From assembly GCA_014281115.1 (NCBI GenBank), contig JACONQ010000014.1:1798001-1862000 (forward strand): a stretch of DNA of 64,000 nt, given 5' to 3'. This document shows positions 20,149-29,706 of the stretch, piece after piece. Both the position numbers and the translations under genes were made by a program. The first letter of the stretch is position 1. Each line of letters starts with the position of its first letter. The notes beneath the pieces are model-generated. The model did no database searches. It was not told the origin of the DNA and saw only the letters and a list, made by a program, of their open reading frames with translations. The stretch is from Laburnicola sp. R22_1 (taxonomy: Eukaryota; Ascomycota; Dothideomycetes; Pleosporales; Didymosphaeriaceae).

Positions 20149-20931
20149 CTACCACTTCGCCTCCTTACTCGTCGTAAACACCCTCAAGATGGCCACATTC
20201 TTCTCCAACGCCGCCAACCACTGCTCCAAAGCCTCCCGCACTTTGGCCTCGTCGGTCCCTAGCTTCGCGTAGAAGTCCTTGCGGTAGGGCGTGGCACTCA
20301 TAGCAGCGCTGAAGATGGGCTTGATGACAAACGAGTGGTGCGGCTTTAGCGTGTTGCCGTAGGCATCGCGGAAAGAGTCAGAGAGTTCTTTGGTGGGGTT
20401 GGCGATGTTGTGGCGCAGGGCTTGGGCGGTGAAGTCGAGGCCGCTCGGAGATTGTTAGTAGAGTGTAGAAGACGCAGGAAGGTGCGTACCGAGTAAGCCA
20501 CAGGAGCCCCTCGGTGGCGACGTGCTTCTTCTCCTTGAGCTCGTTGATGACGAGATCTTGCAGCGTCTCTGAGAGCGTCGGGGCTGCGAGCTGGCGGTCA
20601 CGGATCTTCTGTTGTCACCAAGCACATTAACCATGCATTCCCTCGTGCTCGGTCTCACGGCTGCCCATGGCGTACCTTGATGTTGCCGCTCATGTCGTTC
20701 TTCACGGGCTTGAAGGCCGCCGAACCCAGCACATCTGCAGCAGACGCCAATCAGCCAGCGTCTCTACCAAAAAGCCACGACGGCAGCCGGCATACCGAAC
20801 AGGCTCAACAGGCTCTCGGCAGCATCCAGAAAGTCCGTCGTGGGGATCTTGTCATCCGGGGCAATGGGCACATCGACGAAGCTCTTCTTGAGCGTGTCGA
20901 AGAAGGTACCATCGGGAGGAATAGCTGCCAT
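20149..20931 (-). CDS. Glycolipid transfer protein (GLTP fold)
   Basis: Four exons, 20931-20796, 20734-20676, 20608-20490 and 20443-20149, give 202 residues, the usual GLTP length. GLTP proteins carry glycosphingolipids between membranes in the cytosol. The sugar-headgroup site is intact: an Asp, Asn and Lys in VKNDMSGNIKKI, the stacking Trp in EGLLWL, and the His in LKPHHSFVIKPIFSAAM. The family signature PYRKDFYAKLG follows, then a C-terminal helix. All three introns are GT-AG (61, 67 and 46 bp) and keep phase. The start is the ATG at 20931 (MAAIPPDGTFF). The upstream open frame is rejected because it has no conserved content. Confidence 0.92.
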
Positions 20932-21685
20932 GTTGCTGACTTGTGGTGCAAATCGGGACGGAGGAGAGAAAGGGGCGGGAGAACGAGAGCAAGAGTGGAG
21001 TATGTTGACACGACACGGGAGCGGTGAGTTGAGGCGTGGCGTGGTGGGCTCCCAGGGGTTCGACTTGGCAGTAGCGGGGTAACAGCGCCCATCCAATCGG
21101 TGATGTTGGGGGTTGTTGGGTGGGGGCGGGGGTTACACATTAACCTGACTTGAAATTAGTGTTGGGTGACCTGACATAAGTGAGCCTTGGCGCGCGCGGG
21201 CTCCTACACACAAAATCAAAGTTTTCACAAAAAGGCCACCTTCGCTTACTGTAGTTGGGACTTTAGTGATAGGTTACATATAGCATTAAGATCTATTAAA
21301 ATATATTTTAAAAAAGTTTTAAATACATTTTATAATACTAAAGATATGTGTGGCGTTAAATTAACTACCTAGGGGTAGAACGACAAAGGCTTTCATCTCA
21401 AATAATATAATAAAAAAAGCAGAGCCTCCTGCTGAGTAAACAAAAAGAGCGTAAAAAGGTGATTACAAAAAAAACGCGCGTTCGAACTTGCTAAACGAGC
21501 GTAAACGAGCTTAGTGAGTAAAGATATAATAGTACTTTTAGTTAACTAACCTAACCTAGCCTAATTGTTTTTATAGCGTTATACTAAGTTTAGCTTAGGT
21601 AGGTTAACCTCGGTAAAACCCAAGTCAGGTTGACCTGAATCCTGGAGGGGATGAGGGGGGAGCTTAGAACTTAGAACTCAACGGC
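20932..21685. other. Intergenic region with an AT-rich, possibly transposon-derived block
   Basis: The first 200 bp are the GC-rich GLTP promoter. From about 21140 to 21630 the sequence turns AT-rich and is bounded by an inverted repeat (see the repeat entry). The dehydrogenase gene starts 55 bp after it. Confidence 0.5.
21142..21631. repeat. Candidate degenerate MITE / DNA transposon remnant
   Basis: About 490 bp of AT-rich DNA bounded by an 11-bp inverted repeat: AACCTGACTTG at 21142-21152 and CAAGTCAGGTT at 21621-21631. Inside are TTAACCTA-like and GACCTGA-like copies. There is no ORF of note. No clean target duplication is visible, so the limits are tentative. Confidence 0.4.
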
Positions 21686-22870
21686 ATGCAGACTCAACCT
21701 TGGGAAAACATGCCCTCCCACGTCCACTCGATCAACAAGGTGCACCGCATAGCCTGCATCCCCGGCGACGGCATCGGCGTCGACATCACCGAAGCAGCCG
21801 TGCGCGTCCTCACCACCCTCTCCAAAACCCTCAACACGTTCCAGTTCGACTTCACCACCTACGACTGGAGCAGCAAACACTACCTCGAGCGCGGCTGGTA
21901 CATGCCCCCAGACGGGCTAGCCCAGCTCAAGAAACACGATGCCATCTACTTCGGCGCCGTAGGCTGGCCCGACGTGCCTGACCACATCTCGCTCTGGGGC
22001 CTGATCCTGCCCATACGCAAGGCCTTGAACCAATATGTGAACGTGCGACCCACGAGAATCTTGGAGGGGATCAAGAGCCCAATGGCGGGGGTTGGGAGAG
22101 GGGATTTGGACTGGGTTATTGTGAGGGAGAACAGCGAGGGCGAGTATTCAGGCCAAGGGGGCACGTCGCACGAGGACACTCCGCACGCTGTATGTACCTA
22201 ACCGCGCTGCTGCCCATGCCTCGAAATCTACTGACTTGTTCGGCGGACTGCAACCGAAGTGTCCATCTTCACCCAGGTAGGCATCGAGCGCATCATGCAC
22301 TTTGCCTTCCAGACGGCCCGCTCCCGTCCCCGTAAGCACCTCACCATGGTCACAAAATCGAACGCCCAGCGCCACGGCATGGTGCTCTGGGACAAAGTCT
22401 TCTACGCAGTCGCCCAGCAATATCCCGACGTCACCATCGATAAGATGCTCGTCGACGCCATGACCGTCCGCATGGTGCTCAACCCGAAATCGCTCGACAC
22501 CATTGTCGCCACAAACTTGCACGCCGACATCTTGAGTGACTTGGCCGCCGCACTGAGCGGCAGCATTGGCATCGCACCGAGTAGCAATTTGGATCCGACG
22601 AGGGCGAATCCGAGTATGTTCGAGCCCATCCATGGCAGTGCGCCGGATATTGCGGGTAAGGGGATTGCGAACCCCGTGGGCGCATTTTGGAGTGCGGCGG
22701 AGATGGTAAGGTGGCTGGGGGAGGCCGAGGCGGCCGACGGGCTGATGAAGGCCATCGAGAATGTTTCTGCAGCAGGCGTTAGGACCAAGGACTTGGGTGG
22801 GAGTCAAGATACGGAAGGGGTGACCGAGGCGGTGTGTAGGGAACTTGAGAAGTTGTTCAGTGTACAATAG
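21686..22870 (+). CDS. Tartrate/D-malate dehydrogenase-like (isopropylmalate dehydrogenase family)
   Basis: Two exons, about 21686-22193 and 22260-22870, encode about 372 residues. The protein belongs to the NAD-dependent beta-decarboxylating dehydrogenases. Visible motifs are IACIPGDGIGVDITEAAVRVL at the N-terminus, YFGAVGWPDVPDHISLWG, the VRENSEGEYSGQGG loop, and DAMTVRMVLNP with TNLHADILSDLAAALSGSIGIAPSSNLDP holding the metal-binding Asp residues, then [19 protein letters not shown]. The W-G-L-I-L-P-I-R-K loop points to the tartrate/D-malate branch rather than LeuB. The intron junction is imperfect: the only in-frame GT-AG choice (GTACCT...CGAAG) yields HAV-L-SIFT, omitting an A-T-E that is encoded just before the acceptor. 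Met9 is an alternative start. Confidence 0.87.
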
Positions 22871-22956
22871 ATTTGGTGCAACAGAGTTGAGATATTTCAG
22901 CGTACCTGTGCCGATGGAGCGTTCCGCTTGTTTATAGCAGCAGTTCGTGTTCCCCT

Positions 22957-23757
22957 TCAAACCATATCAGCATCAACACATCTCGGCCTGTGCTGTCCCT
23001 CCACAACCCTCGTCCAATGCCCCTCCTCCCTCTTTCTCCCATCCCCCACTCCATCAAAGCCAAACCACCTCCTCCAAACCGCCACTGCCCTTCCATCCAA
23101 TAAACCCAGACTCACAGGCCCAAAATCACAACTATCATAGCTCTTCCGCCAATTATCTCCTTCTACCCACACATGCCCCCTCGGCACCACCACCTTACCC
23201 ACCTCCATCTCGTCACCCTTGATCGCATCAGGGTCCCTTACAGGAAGCCCGTCCCAACCATCGATCCTCTTCGCCCGCACCATCTCCGGATCTAGCGCGT
23301 AGCCTCGGTGGGGATACACCGTGTCGCCCTCGATGGCAACGACACGCTTAATGCTGATTTCATTCGGCTTATGCGGTTTCCAGAAGGTGATTACATCGCC
23401 TCGCTGAATGTGGCTGCCAAAGGGCAAATATCGTCGTATCACGATTCTGTCCTTCTGCCCCGTCTCGTGCTCGTAGGGCGACAGCGTTGGTGACATGGAG
23501 GACCCGTTTACCGTGTCGAAAGTGATGAAGTGGTCGCGAATGAAGACGGCGGCGCAGAAGGAGAAGAAGGAAATGCTGACGCCGTATCGTACATGGCCGA
23601 GGCCAGGATGGACGACACGGGGTGGTGGACGCGGCGGCCGGTTTACTGACGGAGACGAGGGCTGCGATTTCGGGCTTCGGGCCGTGGTCGGCTGCGGGAA
23701 GGACGATTTTGGCTTCACCGGCGGCCGTGGCATTCGGACAGGAGGTTTGCGTATCAT
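22957..23757 (-). CDS. IMP2: Mitochondrial inner membrane peptidase subunit 2 (S26 family)
   Basis: A 266-residue frame with no intron. Imp2 is a type I signal peptidase-like serine protease of the inner membrane that trims proteins sorted to the intermembrane space. The catalytic Ser87 lies in NGSSMSPTL and the Lys137 base in ISIKRVVAIEGD, the Ser-Lys dyad of family S26. The box GDNWRKSYDSCDFGPVSLGLL matches the conserved GDN...S-D-S-R-x-F-G-P region, with Cys where Arg is more usual. One hydrophobic segment (about 58-75) precedes the active site. The first 55 residues are Pro/Arg/Ser-rich and probably a targeting region. The C-terminus extends about 40 residues past the usual end. It lies tail to tail with the tartrate dehydrogenase-like gene. 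Confidence 0.9.
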   Translation of the reverse strand: MIRKPPVRMPRPPVKPKSSFPQPTTARSPKSQPSSPSVNRPPRPPPRVVHPGLGHVRYGVSISFFSFCAAVFIRDHFITFDTVNGSSMSPTLSPYEHETGQKDRIVIRRYLPFGSHIQRGDVITFWKPHKPNEISIKRVVAIEGDTVYPHRGYALDPEMVRAKRIDGWDGLPVRDPDAIKGDEMEVGKVVVPRGHVWVEGDNWRKSYDSCDFGPVSLGLLDGRAVAVWRRWFGFDGVGDGRKREEGHWTRVVEGQHRPRCVDADMV

Positions 23758-24053
23758 TGTGTGCTATGCGACAGTGTGGAAGCCTTGAGCGAAGTTTAGA
23801 CGACACGAGGGAGCAAGCTCGGACCAGCTGATGACGCGACACGCTCTCTGAGTATGGTAGAATGTAGTCCTATAACATAAGAAATCGCCTTGGTCAATCG
23901 AGCACAGCAATGGATCAAACCATGTTAAAGAGTAACAGCATCTATTCATGTGACAGCATATATAGTACAAGTACACAACTGGTACACTATGGACAAAATG
24001 CAAGGCTGCCAACGCATCATCCCGCGCTCTACTGGCATCAACTAAAAGGATAT

Positions 24054-25348
24054 CTATTTAAGCGCCTTAATTACGGCATCTGCATACTCGAACGTCTTCG
24101 CTTTGCCGCCAAGATCACCAGTGATTGACTGTTGACGGTATGAGCATTTCCTATGTTGGGGTTCGAGCCTGAGTTTGACTTACCTTGCCTTCAGCAATGA
24201 CCTTGAAGATGGCTTGCTCGATGTTGTTGGCATAGTCATTCAAACCCATGTGCCGCAGCATCATCATGGAAGAGAGGAGCAGCGCAGTGGGGTTGGCCAG
24301 CTGCTTGCCAGCGATATCAGGGGCAGAACCATGGACAGCCTCAAAGATGGAGCACTCGTCGCCGATGTTGCCAGAGGGGGTAAGGCCGAGGCCTCCGATA
24401 AGACCAGCGCACATGTCGGACAGAATATCACCATAGAGGTTTGGCATAACCAGCACCTTGTCATTGTAGGGCAGCGGGTCGGTGACCATCTTCAGACACG
24501 TGTTGTCCAGCAGCTCGGCATCAAACTCAATGTCGGGGAAGTCCTTGGAGACGTCGCGGGCGGTACTCAGAAACAGACCGTCAGACATCTTCATGATGGT
24601 GGCTTTGTGCACAGCGCGCACCTTCTTGCGGCCAATATCACGCGCGTGCTGGAAAGCATATCGAAGGACGCGCTCGGAAGCCTCGCGGGTGATGAGCTTG
24701 ATGCTCTGCACAACGCCATCTACCACAACATGCTCGATGCCCGAGTATTCTCCTTCGGTGTTCTCACGAATCAGAACGGTGTCGACGTCATCGTAGGGTG
24801 TTTTGAAGCCTCTGATAGACCTGCACGGGCGGACATTGGCGAAGAGGTTGAAGGTTCGGCGGAGAGTCAGATTCAGCGAAACGTGGCCCTTGCCGACGGG
24901 CGTTGCGAGTGGTCCCTTGAGCGCGACGAGGTTCCTCGTCACACTCTCAATGGACTCGTCCGGAATGACCGTCTTGCCGTCCTTCAAGCGCGGGGTCACG
25001 TCGACAGGCTCCCACTTGATGGGCACATTGGCGGCCGAGTAGATGTCCTTGACAGACTGGGCGATCTCAGGGCCAATGCCGTCACCCTCGATAAGCGTCA
25101 CCGTGTACTTGCCGTCGTTGCCCTTGGTTCCCTTGAACTTTGCGACCTCGGCGGCAGCGTAGTTGCGTGACTGTTGGCTGTTAGCTTGTACGGTCCGGAG
25201 CCAAGTGAAGGCCCGCGATTTGCAGTGTGAGCCCAACAGCTGGAGAAAGGCCACTGACATGGGCAAGCGCGGGTGTCCATGTCGAGGGAGCAGTGGCGCG
25301 TCGCAGACATTGCCGCGCGGGGGCAGAAAAAGCACGTCCAGGCAGCAT
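24054..25348 (-). CDS. IDH1: NAD+-isocitrate dehydrogenase subunit 1, mitochondrial
   Basis: Three exons, 25348-25259, 25170-24184 and 24128-24054, give 383 residues, the expected length. IDH1 is the regulatory partner of IDH2 in the TCA-cycle isocitrate dehydrogenase octamer of the matrix. The N-terminus ([17 protein letters not shown]) is a basic, acid-free mitochondrial presequence. The core has [18 protein letters not shown], the [14 protein letters not shown] loop, [27 protein letters not shown] and [19 protein letters not shown]. The last exon adds [21 protein letters not shown], typical of the family. Intron 1 has GTCAGT, GCTAAC and CAACAG; intron 2 has GTAAGT and CAACAG; both are phase 0. 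An ORF running to 25335 starts at GTG in the intron frame and is not the true start. Confidence 0.95.
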
Positions 25349-26273
25349 TTTGGGCGGCACGATAGGTTTGTACGGTCCGATTGCAGCTATTCGCCCAGTC
25401 GTAGCAGGTTTGGGGCGGTGGTGATGGAAGCGCGGAGGTGTCGAAGTGCAGCAGCGATAAAAGCTTGCGGAAGACGATGGCGCGGCCTTGTAACGTGGTC
25501 CGTGACCCGGTGGAAGCTCGCTCTGGCCGGTTCCCCGCCAAAGGCACATGAATCTGAGCCTTTCTTGATCATTGCAGCGTCTTCTTTCGTCTCCTTTGCC
25601 ATGTAACGCCAGGAAGGTGCAGTACAGCTCCGGGGCAAAAGTCTGAAGGTTGATGATAAAGGCGGCGTCTCTGAGGCCTCGTCCCCAGTCCGTCCAGGCC
25701 AAAGTTGCAAGCCCGCGTGGTTTCAAAAGAGAGGCGGATACATGTACACAGGCACTCCAGGGCTACCATGTGATGGCAGATGGTCCGACATGCATGGATG
25801 CAGGGCCGCGTCAAACGTGGGGAAAGAGCCTGGCGAGCACAACGCGGCTTCCCCGCCATCGTCCTCACGCCTTTGCTGTCCATGCCATGCCGTCGCCAAT
25901 TATAGCAGCGTCATCTGCAACCTCCTGGCAACCCAAGGGACCGCGCCACCGCCCTCCCTGGGCGACACCAAAGTGGCGCGGCCAGCATAAGAGAAACGCG
26001 GAGGCGGTGCGTCGCATTCACCGCTTTGGGCTCGGTTGGTTTGTACCCCTGCTACCTTTAAAGGTACCTGCGGCAGGCCTATTACGTTGTTTAAGCTAGG
26101 ACAAGCACTGACCTAGGTATATAAGGGCGGGTGTTCGCCTTGTGCTCCTTTCTGTCCACCTCAACCCACATACGCTCCAGCTCCAGCCAAACCAACACCC
26201 TCAACCACGCACCACCCAACCACCCAACCACCCAACCACCCAACCACCTCTCACTACCCATCCACACAGAACC
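25349..26273. promoter_or_regulatory. Promoters of IDH1 and the GPI-anchored protein gene
   Basis: About 925 bp between divergent genes, GC-rich on the left. Overlapping ORFs on both strands show no domains. The right end has a TATATAAG box (26118-26125) and, in the leader, about four copies of CCCAACCA just before the ATG. Confidence 0.5.
26118..26125 (+). promoter_or_regulatory. TATA box of the GPI-anchored protein gene
   Basis: TATATAAG, 149 bp upstream of the ATG at 26274, followed by a pyrimidine/adenine-rich leader. This fits a strongly expressed cell-wall gene. Confidence 0.65.
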
Positions 26274-26720
26274 ATGCGTTTCTCCGCCATTGTCCTGACT
26301 GCTGCCGCTGCCAGCACCGCCAACGCCCAGATCGACATCTCCTCCCTCGTCGGTGAGCTCACCTCTGGCCTCCCTGGAGACCTCACTTCGGCCATTAACT
26401 CCATCACCTCGGCCGCCGGCTCAGGCTTCGGCTCCCTGACCTCGGCCGCCGGCTCAAACTTCGACTCCCTGACCTCGGCCGCCGGCTCAAACTTCGGCTC
26501 CCTGACCTCTGCCGCCGGATCGGCCATTGCCTCTGCCACCTCCGGTGCCGCTTCGGATGCTTCCTCTGTCCTTAGCTCTATCCAGAGCGAAGCCTCTGGT
26601 GCCATCGAGTCCGCTGAATCTGCCACCGCGTCTGGTACCGAAGGTGCTGCTGCCCCTACCGCTCTTCCCGCTATGGGTGCCATCGCTGGTGGTCTCTTCG
26701 CCATGGCCGGCCTCTTGTAA
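26274..26720 (+). CDS. Secreted, repetitive, probably GPI-anchored cell-wall protein
   Basis: 148 residues. A clean signal peptide occupies residues 1-19 (MRFSAIVLTAAAASTANAQ, cleavage after ANA likely). The mature protein is Ser/Ala/Gly-rich. Residues about 45-80 hold three tandem 11-residue units of the form GS(G/N)F(G/D)SLTSAA, encoded by 33-bp DNA repeats. The last 20 residues are hydrophobic (ALPAMGAIAGGLFAMAGLL) after a small-residue stretch, as in a GPI-attachment signal. Such proteins are displayed on the wall or membrane. Codon use is strongly biased to C-ending codons, and a TATA box and long leader precede it, so expression is probably high. The longer frame starting at 26142 runs through the leader and is rejected. 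Confidence 0.85.
   Translation: MRFSAIVLTAAAASTANAQIDISSLVGELTSGLPGDLTSAINSITSAAGSGFGSLTSAAGSNFDSLTSAAGSNFGSLTSAAGSAIASATSGAASDASSVLSSIQSEASGAIESAESATASGTEGAAAPTALPAMGAIAGGLFAMAGLL
26408..26520 (+). repeat. 33-bp tandem repeat inside the GPI-protein gene
   Basis: Three units of 33 bp plus flanking partial copies, encoding GS(G/N)F(G/D)SLTSAA. Units differ at only a few positions, so copy number may vary between strains. Confidence 0.8.
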
Positions 26721-27903
26721 GGGTATCGACCGACTTCGCATCTTCACGGTTCCGGCTTGAAAAGTTATGTGTCGGCAGTCATTGCGCTGGATCGCGCCTT
26801 CATCAGTTCTGGCCTGGCTTCACTTGGTCTTCGTCGGAGGCATTGAATTAGGACACGGACTGTAATAATCAAGGTGTTTGGGATATCTGGACAAGGTTCC
26901 AGCAGTGTTCAATATTGTAATGTACAGTTTCAACGACGATTACAGCTTCAAATTATTGTGTCAATGTGTTGCATGTGGAATTTGTGTACAATTCTTCTTG
27001 GTTGCCTTTGCCAACACTCTCGCCGGTGCTCATTTTCATAATATGTTGTCAATATCCTCAAGCACACTTTGCTTTCGTGTTTGGCTTGACAATGTGGTAC
27101 GGTTACCTACTTGAGGTGGCGCTGCAAAGCTGACGCGGCCGATGATGTCACGATACGTTGCTCCCCTGGGTACATCGCTGTTAGCCCCTCTATGGTGGAG
27201 GCGCAAAAGTGTGTGGCGGGGCCTTTGTAACATGGGGGCGGCGACGCTAGCCGTATCTGAGTGCAAATGAGACGATCGCCTAGAGAAGAGCGCGGCTTCA
27301 TCAATCCAGACTGAATAATGGTACGTCAGCGCATATATATGCACCGTTTACGCCCATTATACCGGAAGAACCAAGGAACCCCAGACCGGGTGGCCATTAG
27401 ATGGTCCATGGCGGTTTGTTCGACTTGGACACAATCTGTTCTCTTCCTCGCTTTTGTCCATCGTTCTCTCATTCGGTCGGTCTTTGCTGCCCAGCTAAGT
27501 CAGTTGAATAGCTAGAATAATCTTTTGCATTTTGGAGCGTGATAGGTAATGTTCTGTTTGCTACTTGCAATGCGCGAACACCACCGCATGTGCACGCTGA
27601 ACAATATCAAACACCAGCTACAAGTCACCGCCATCACCATCGATGGACATCTTTACGAGACTAACTACAACCAGAGCAGAGGAAATATAGTTATTCATTT
27701 CCCCTCTTCGCTCCGTCTCAACCGGATCCTTCCTATGATTCCAGACAAGTATTCAATGTTATCTGCCAGCATTGTAAAGTGTACCCCCTACATAGCACAT
27801 GCACAATGCAAGCGCGGTTTCCGGTATATAACAATCCACGCAGTCCCCTTGTTTCTTGCGCTAGAAAACAAACCTAGTCTTGAATATTGAATATCCAGCA
27901 ACC
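26721..27903. other. Intergenic region, nothing recognised
   Basis: About 1.2 kb between two genes on the same strand. ORFs of up to 113 codons (for example 27549-27890) lack ATG context, domains and coding bias. No repeat was recognised. Confidence 0.45.
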
Positions 27904-28365
27904 ATGAAAACAGTTCATGTAACCAGCCAGGTTACAGCCTCAACTACAGCAAATACAGCGAACAGCGTAACACCAACAATCCCTACGGGGAGCGGACCTC
28001 TTCGAGGCTTCCGATGGCCCGATCCCGCCAACGCTCCCCATCTCCTCAAGCGCGAGGAGCTTGAAGCCTCCGTGGCAGCTAATGAGCGGTACGCGCCCAT
28101 CAAGATCATCGTGCTCGTATTTGGCGCCATCGGACTTGCGTTGTTCACGGCCCTGCTAATCTGGTATGCAAGGTCCGTCCTGAATCGGAAGAAGAAGAAG
28201 AATTCGCAGCAGAAAGATAGCGACCGCAGTGATTTGGAAGCTGCGGATGATACGGTGGAGATGGTGCATGTCGATCTTGAAGAAGAGCTAGTAGAGGAGA
28301 AGAGGGAGGGGAAGGAGAACAGAATAACTAAGTGGTCGTCGTTCCAGGCACTGCTCAAGGGGTAG
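27904..28365 (+). CDS. Single-pass membrane protein, function unknown
   Basis: 153 residues from the ATG at 27904 (CAACCATGAAAACAG); the open frame extends 8 codons upstream but only from a TTG. The N-terminal 60 residues are Thr/Ser/Pro-rich with no signal peptide. One clear transmembrane helix (about 67-88, IKIIVLVFGAIGLALFTALLIW) is followed by a basic stop-transfer stretch (NRKKKKN) and an acidic cytoplasmic tail (EMVHVDLEEELVEEK). No family is recognised. The layout resembles small fungal plasma-membrane proteins with a Ser/Thr-rich ectodomain. Confidence 0.55.
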   Translation: MKTVHVTSQVTASTTANTANSVTPTIPTGSGPLRGFRWPDPANAPHLLKREELEASVAANERYAPIKIIVLVFGAIGLALFTALLIWYARSVLNRKKKKNSQQKDSDRSDLEAADDTVEMVHVDLEEELVEEKREGKENRITKWSSFQALLKG

Positions 28366-29706
28366 ATGCGACGTGCGACGACGAAGTCGCGTGTGTAGAT
28401 GACTATATATGTAGGTTACCCTATGCTGGAAGAAGGTGTCTGCCGAATTACTAAATTACTCTTTACCTGTACCATAGGTAGCTTATTCTATTTAGACATC
28501 CTGGTGAAGTATGAATTATATAAATACATCCACCCATGACGGAACACACATCGTACAGGACCATACTATTGGTCCTTTGAGTTTGAGTCGTAATACCATA
28601 TATAGCTCTCAGGCTTCGGAGGCACGACTCATCTCGTTACCGTGCAAACCTCCAAACCGCCTCTACACTATCTCATTAATATAACTACCTCTCTATCTCT
28701 CTGCTTTAAACCCTCGAGGTGTCCCCGCTTCGCAACATACCCTACGTCCGAAGTGTCTCTCATGCTTATGTACATACTAAGATATTCTCTCCACCCCCGT
28801 CTGGCCTTAGCTATCCCAAAATTACGGTTATATAGATGCCTCTTAGCCTTATTTACCAAGATGCCTCTCTTTAAGCGGAGTCGAGCACTATGAAGTAAAG
28901 GGCCAATGTCAGGTTTTATAGCGGTATATACACTCAAATGCTTTCTCTACACACCCAAGAACCTGACTCTAGTCATAGGAGGTCAATCCCAGCGATACGG
29001 CTACACGAGATAACGGGCAAGGCCTCTAAATAATAGTACCTAGGTAGGCAGGCCTATAAGCCACCTATAAGCCACCTATCAAGTTTTGCGAAGAAAAGTT
29101 ATCAAGAAAAACCATTTATTATTTATTTATTTATATTTCTTTATTCATATTACCCCCCCAAAAAAAAGAAGAAGAAAGCTATGGCATTAAAAACAAAACA
29201 GTCCTATCCTTCGGAGCTCTCAGACTTTGCGATTCTCCGTGTTGAACACTTTAAAATTCATTGGGATACAGTTTTCAAGTCGCGATTCTATCTCTTGCCT
29301 CCGGATGGTAGTATTTCCTTGGATGCCTGCCTAAGCAGCAGTTGAACGTTGGGGCGAAAAGTCACCGCAAATAGGATGATGGACAGCATGCTTAAAATAG
29401 TATCTCTTCCCAGACCGATCGATGGAGAGTAAAAAGTACGGGCTGTCTAATATAGAGACACAATTTATAATCCTAGAAACACGTGCAAGTACCTATAAAA
29501 TACTTTAATAGAGGATTTTATTCCTACACGCTGGGTGTTCTGGGAGGCAAGGATGCACACCAATGTGCGCGCGGGGCACTCCCAGTCAGGCTATCGCAAA
29601 ATTGATACATATGCAAGGTATCCTCTAGCTCTCGCGTGACAACGGCGCGTCTTACAATACACTCATGTACAACATAACACTTATGAACGACTGAATCACC
29701 AATAGT
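28366..29706. other. Intergenic region, partly AT-rich, no gene recognised
   Basis: About 1.3 kb. It includes a run of ATTT/TTTA units near 29115-29150 followed by a C7 and an A-rich tract, and two copies of CTATAAGCCAC near 29052-29074. It may contain old repeat debris, but no coding remnant or terminal repeat was identified. Confidence 0.4.

Noticed and set aside
22148..22960. 270-residue minus-strand ORF
   Set aside because: Antisense of the tartrate dehydrogenase-like second exon.
24175..25170. 331-residue plus-strand ORF
   Set aside because: Antisense shadow of IDH1, whose motifs are unambiguous on the minus strand.
26142..26273. 44-residue N-terminal extension of the GPI-anchored protein
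   Set aside because: It begins without an ATG, lies in the repetitive leader and would bury a good signal peptide.
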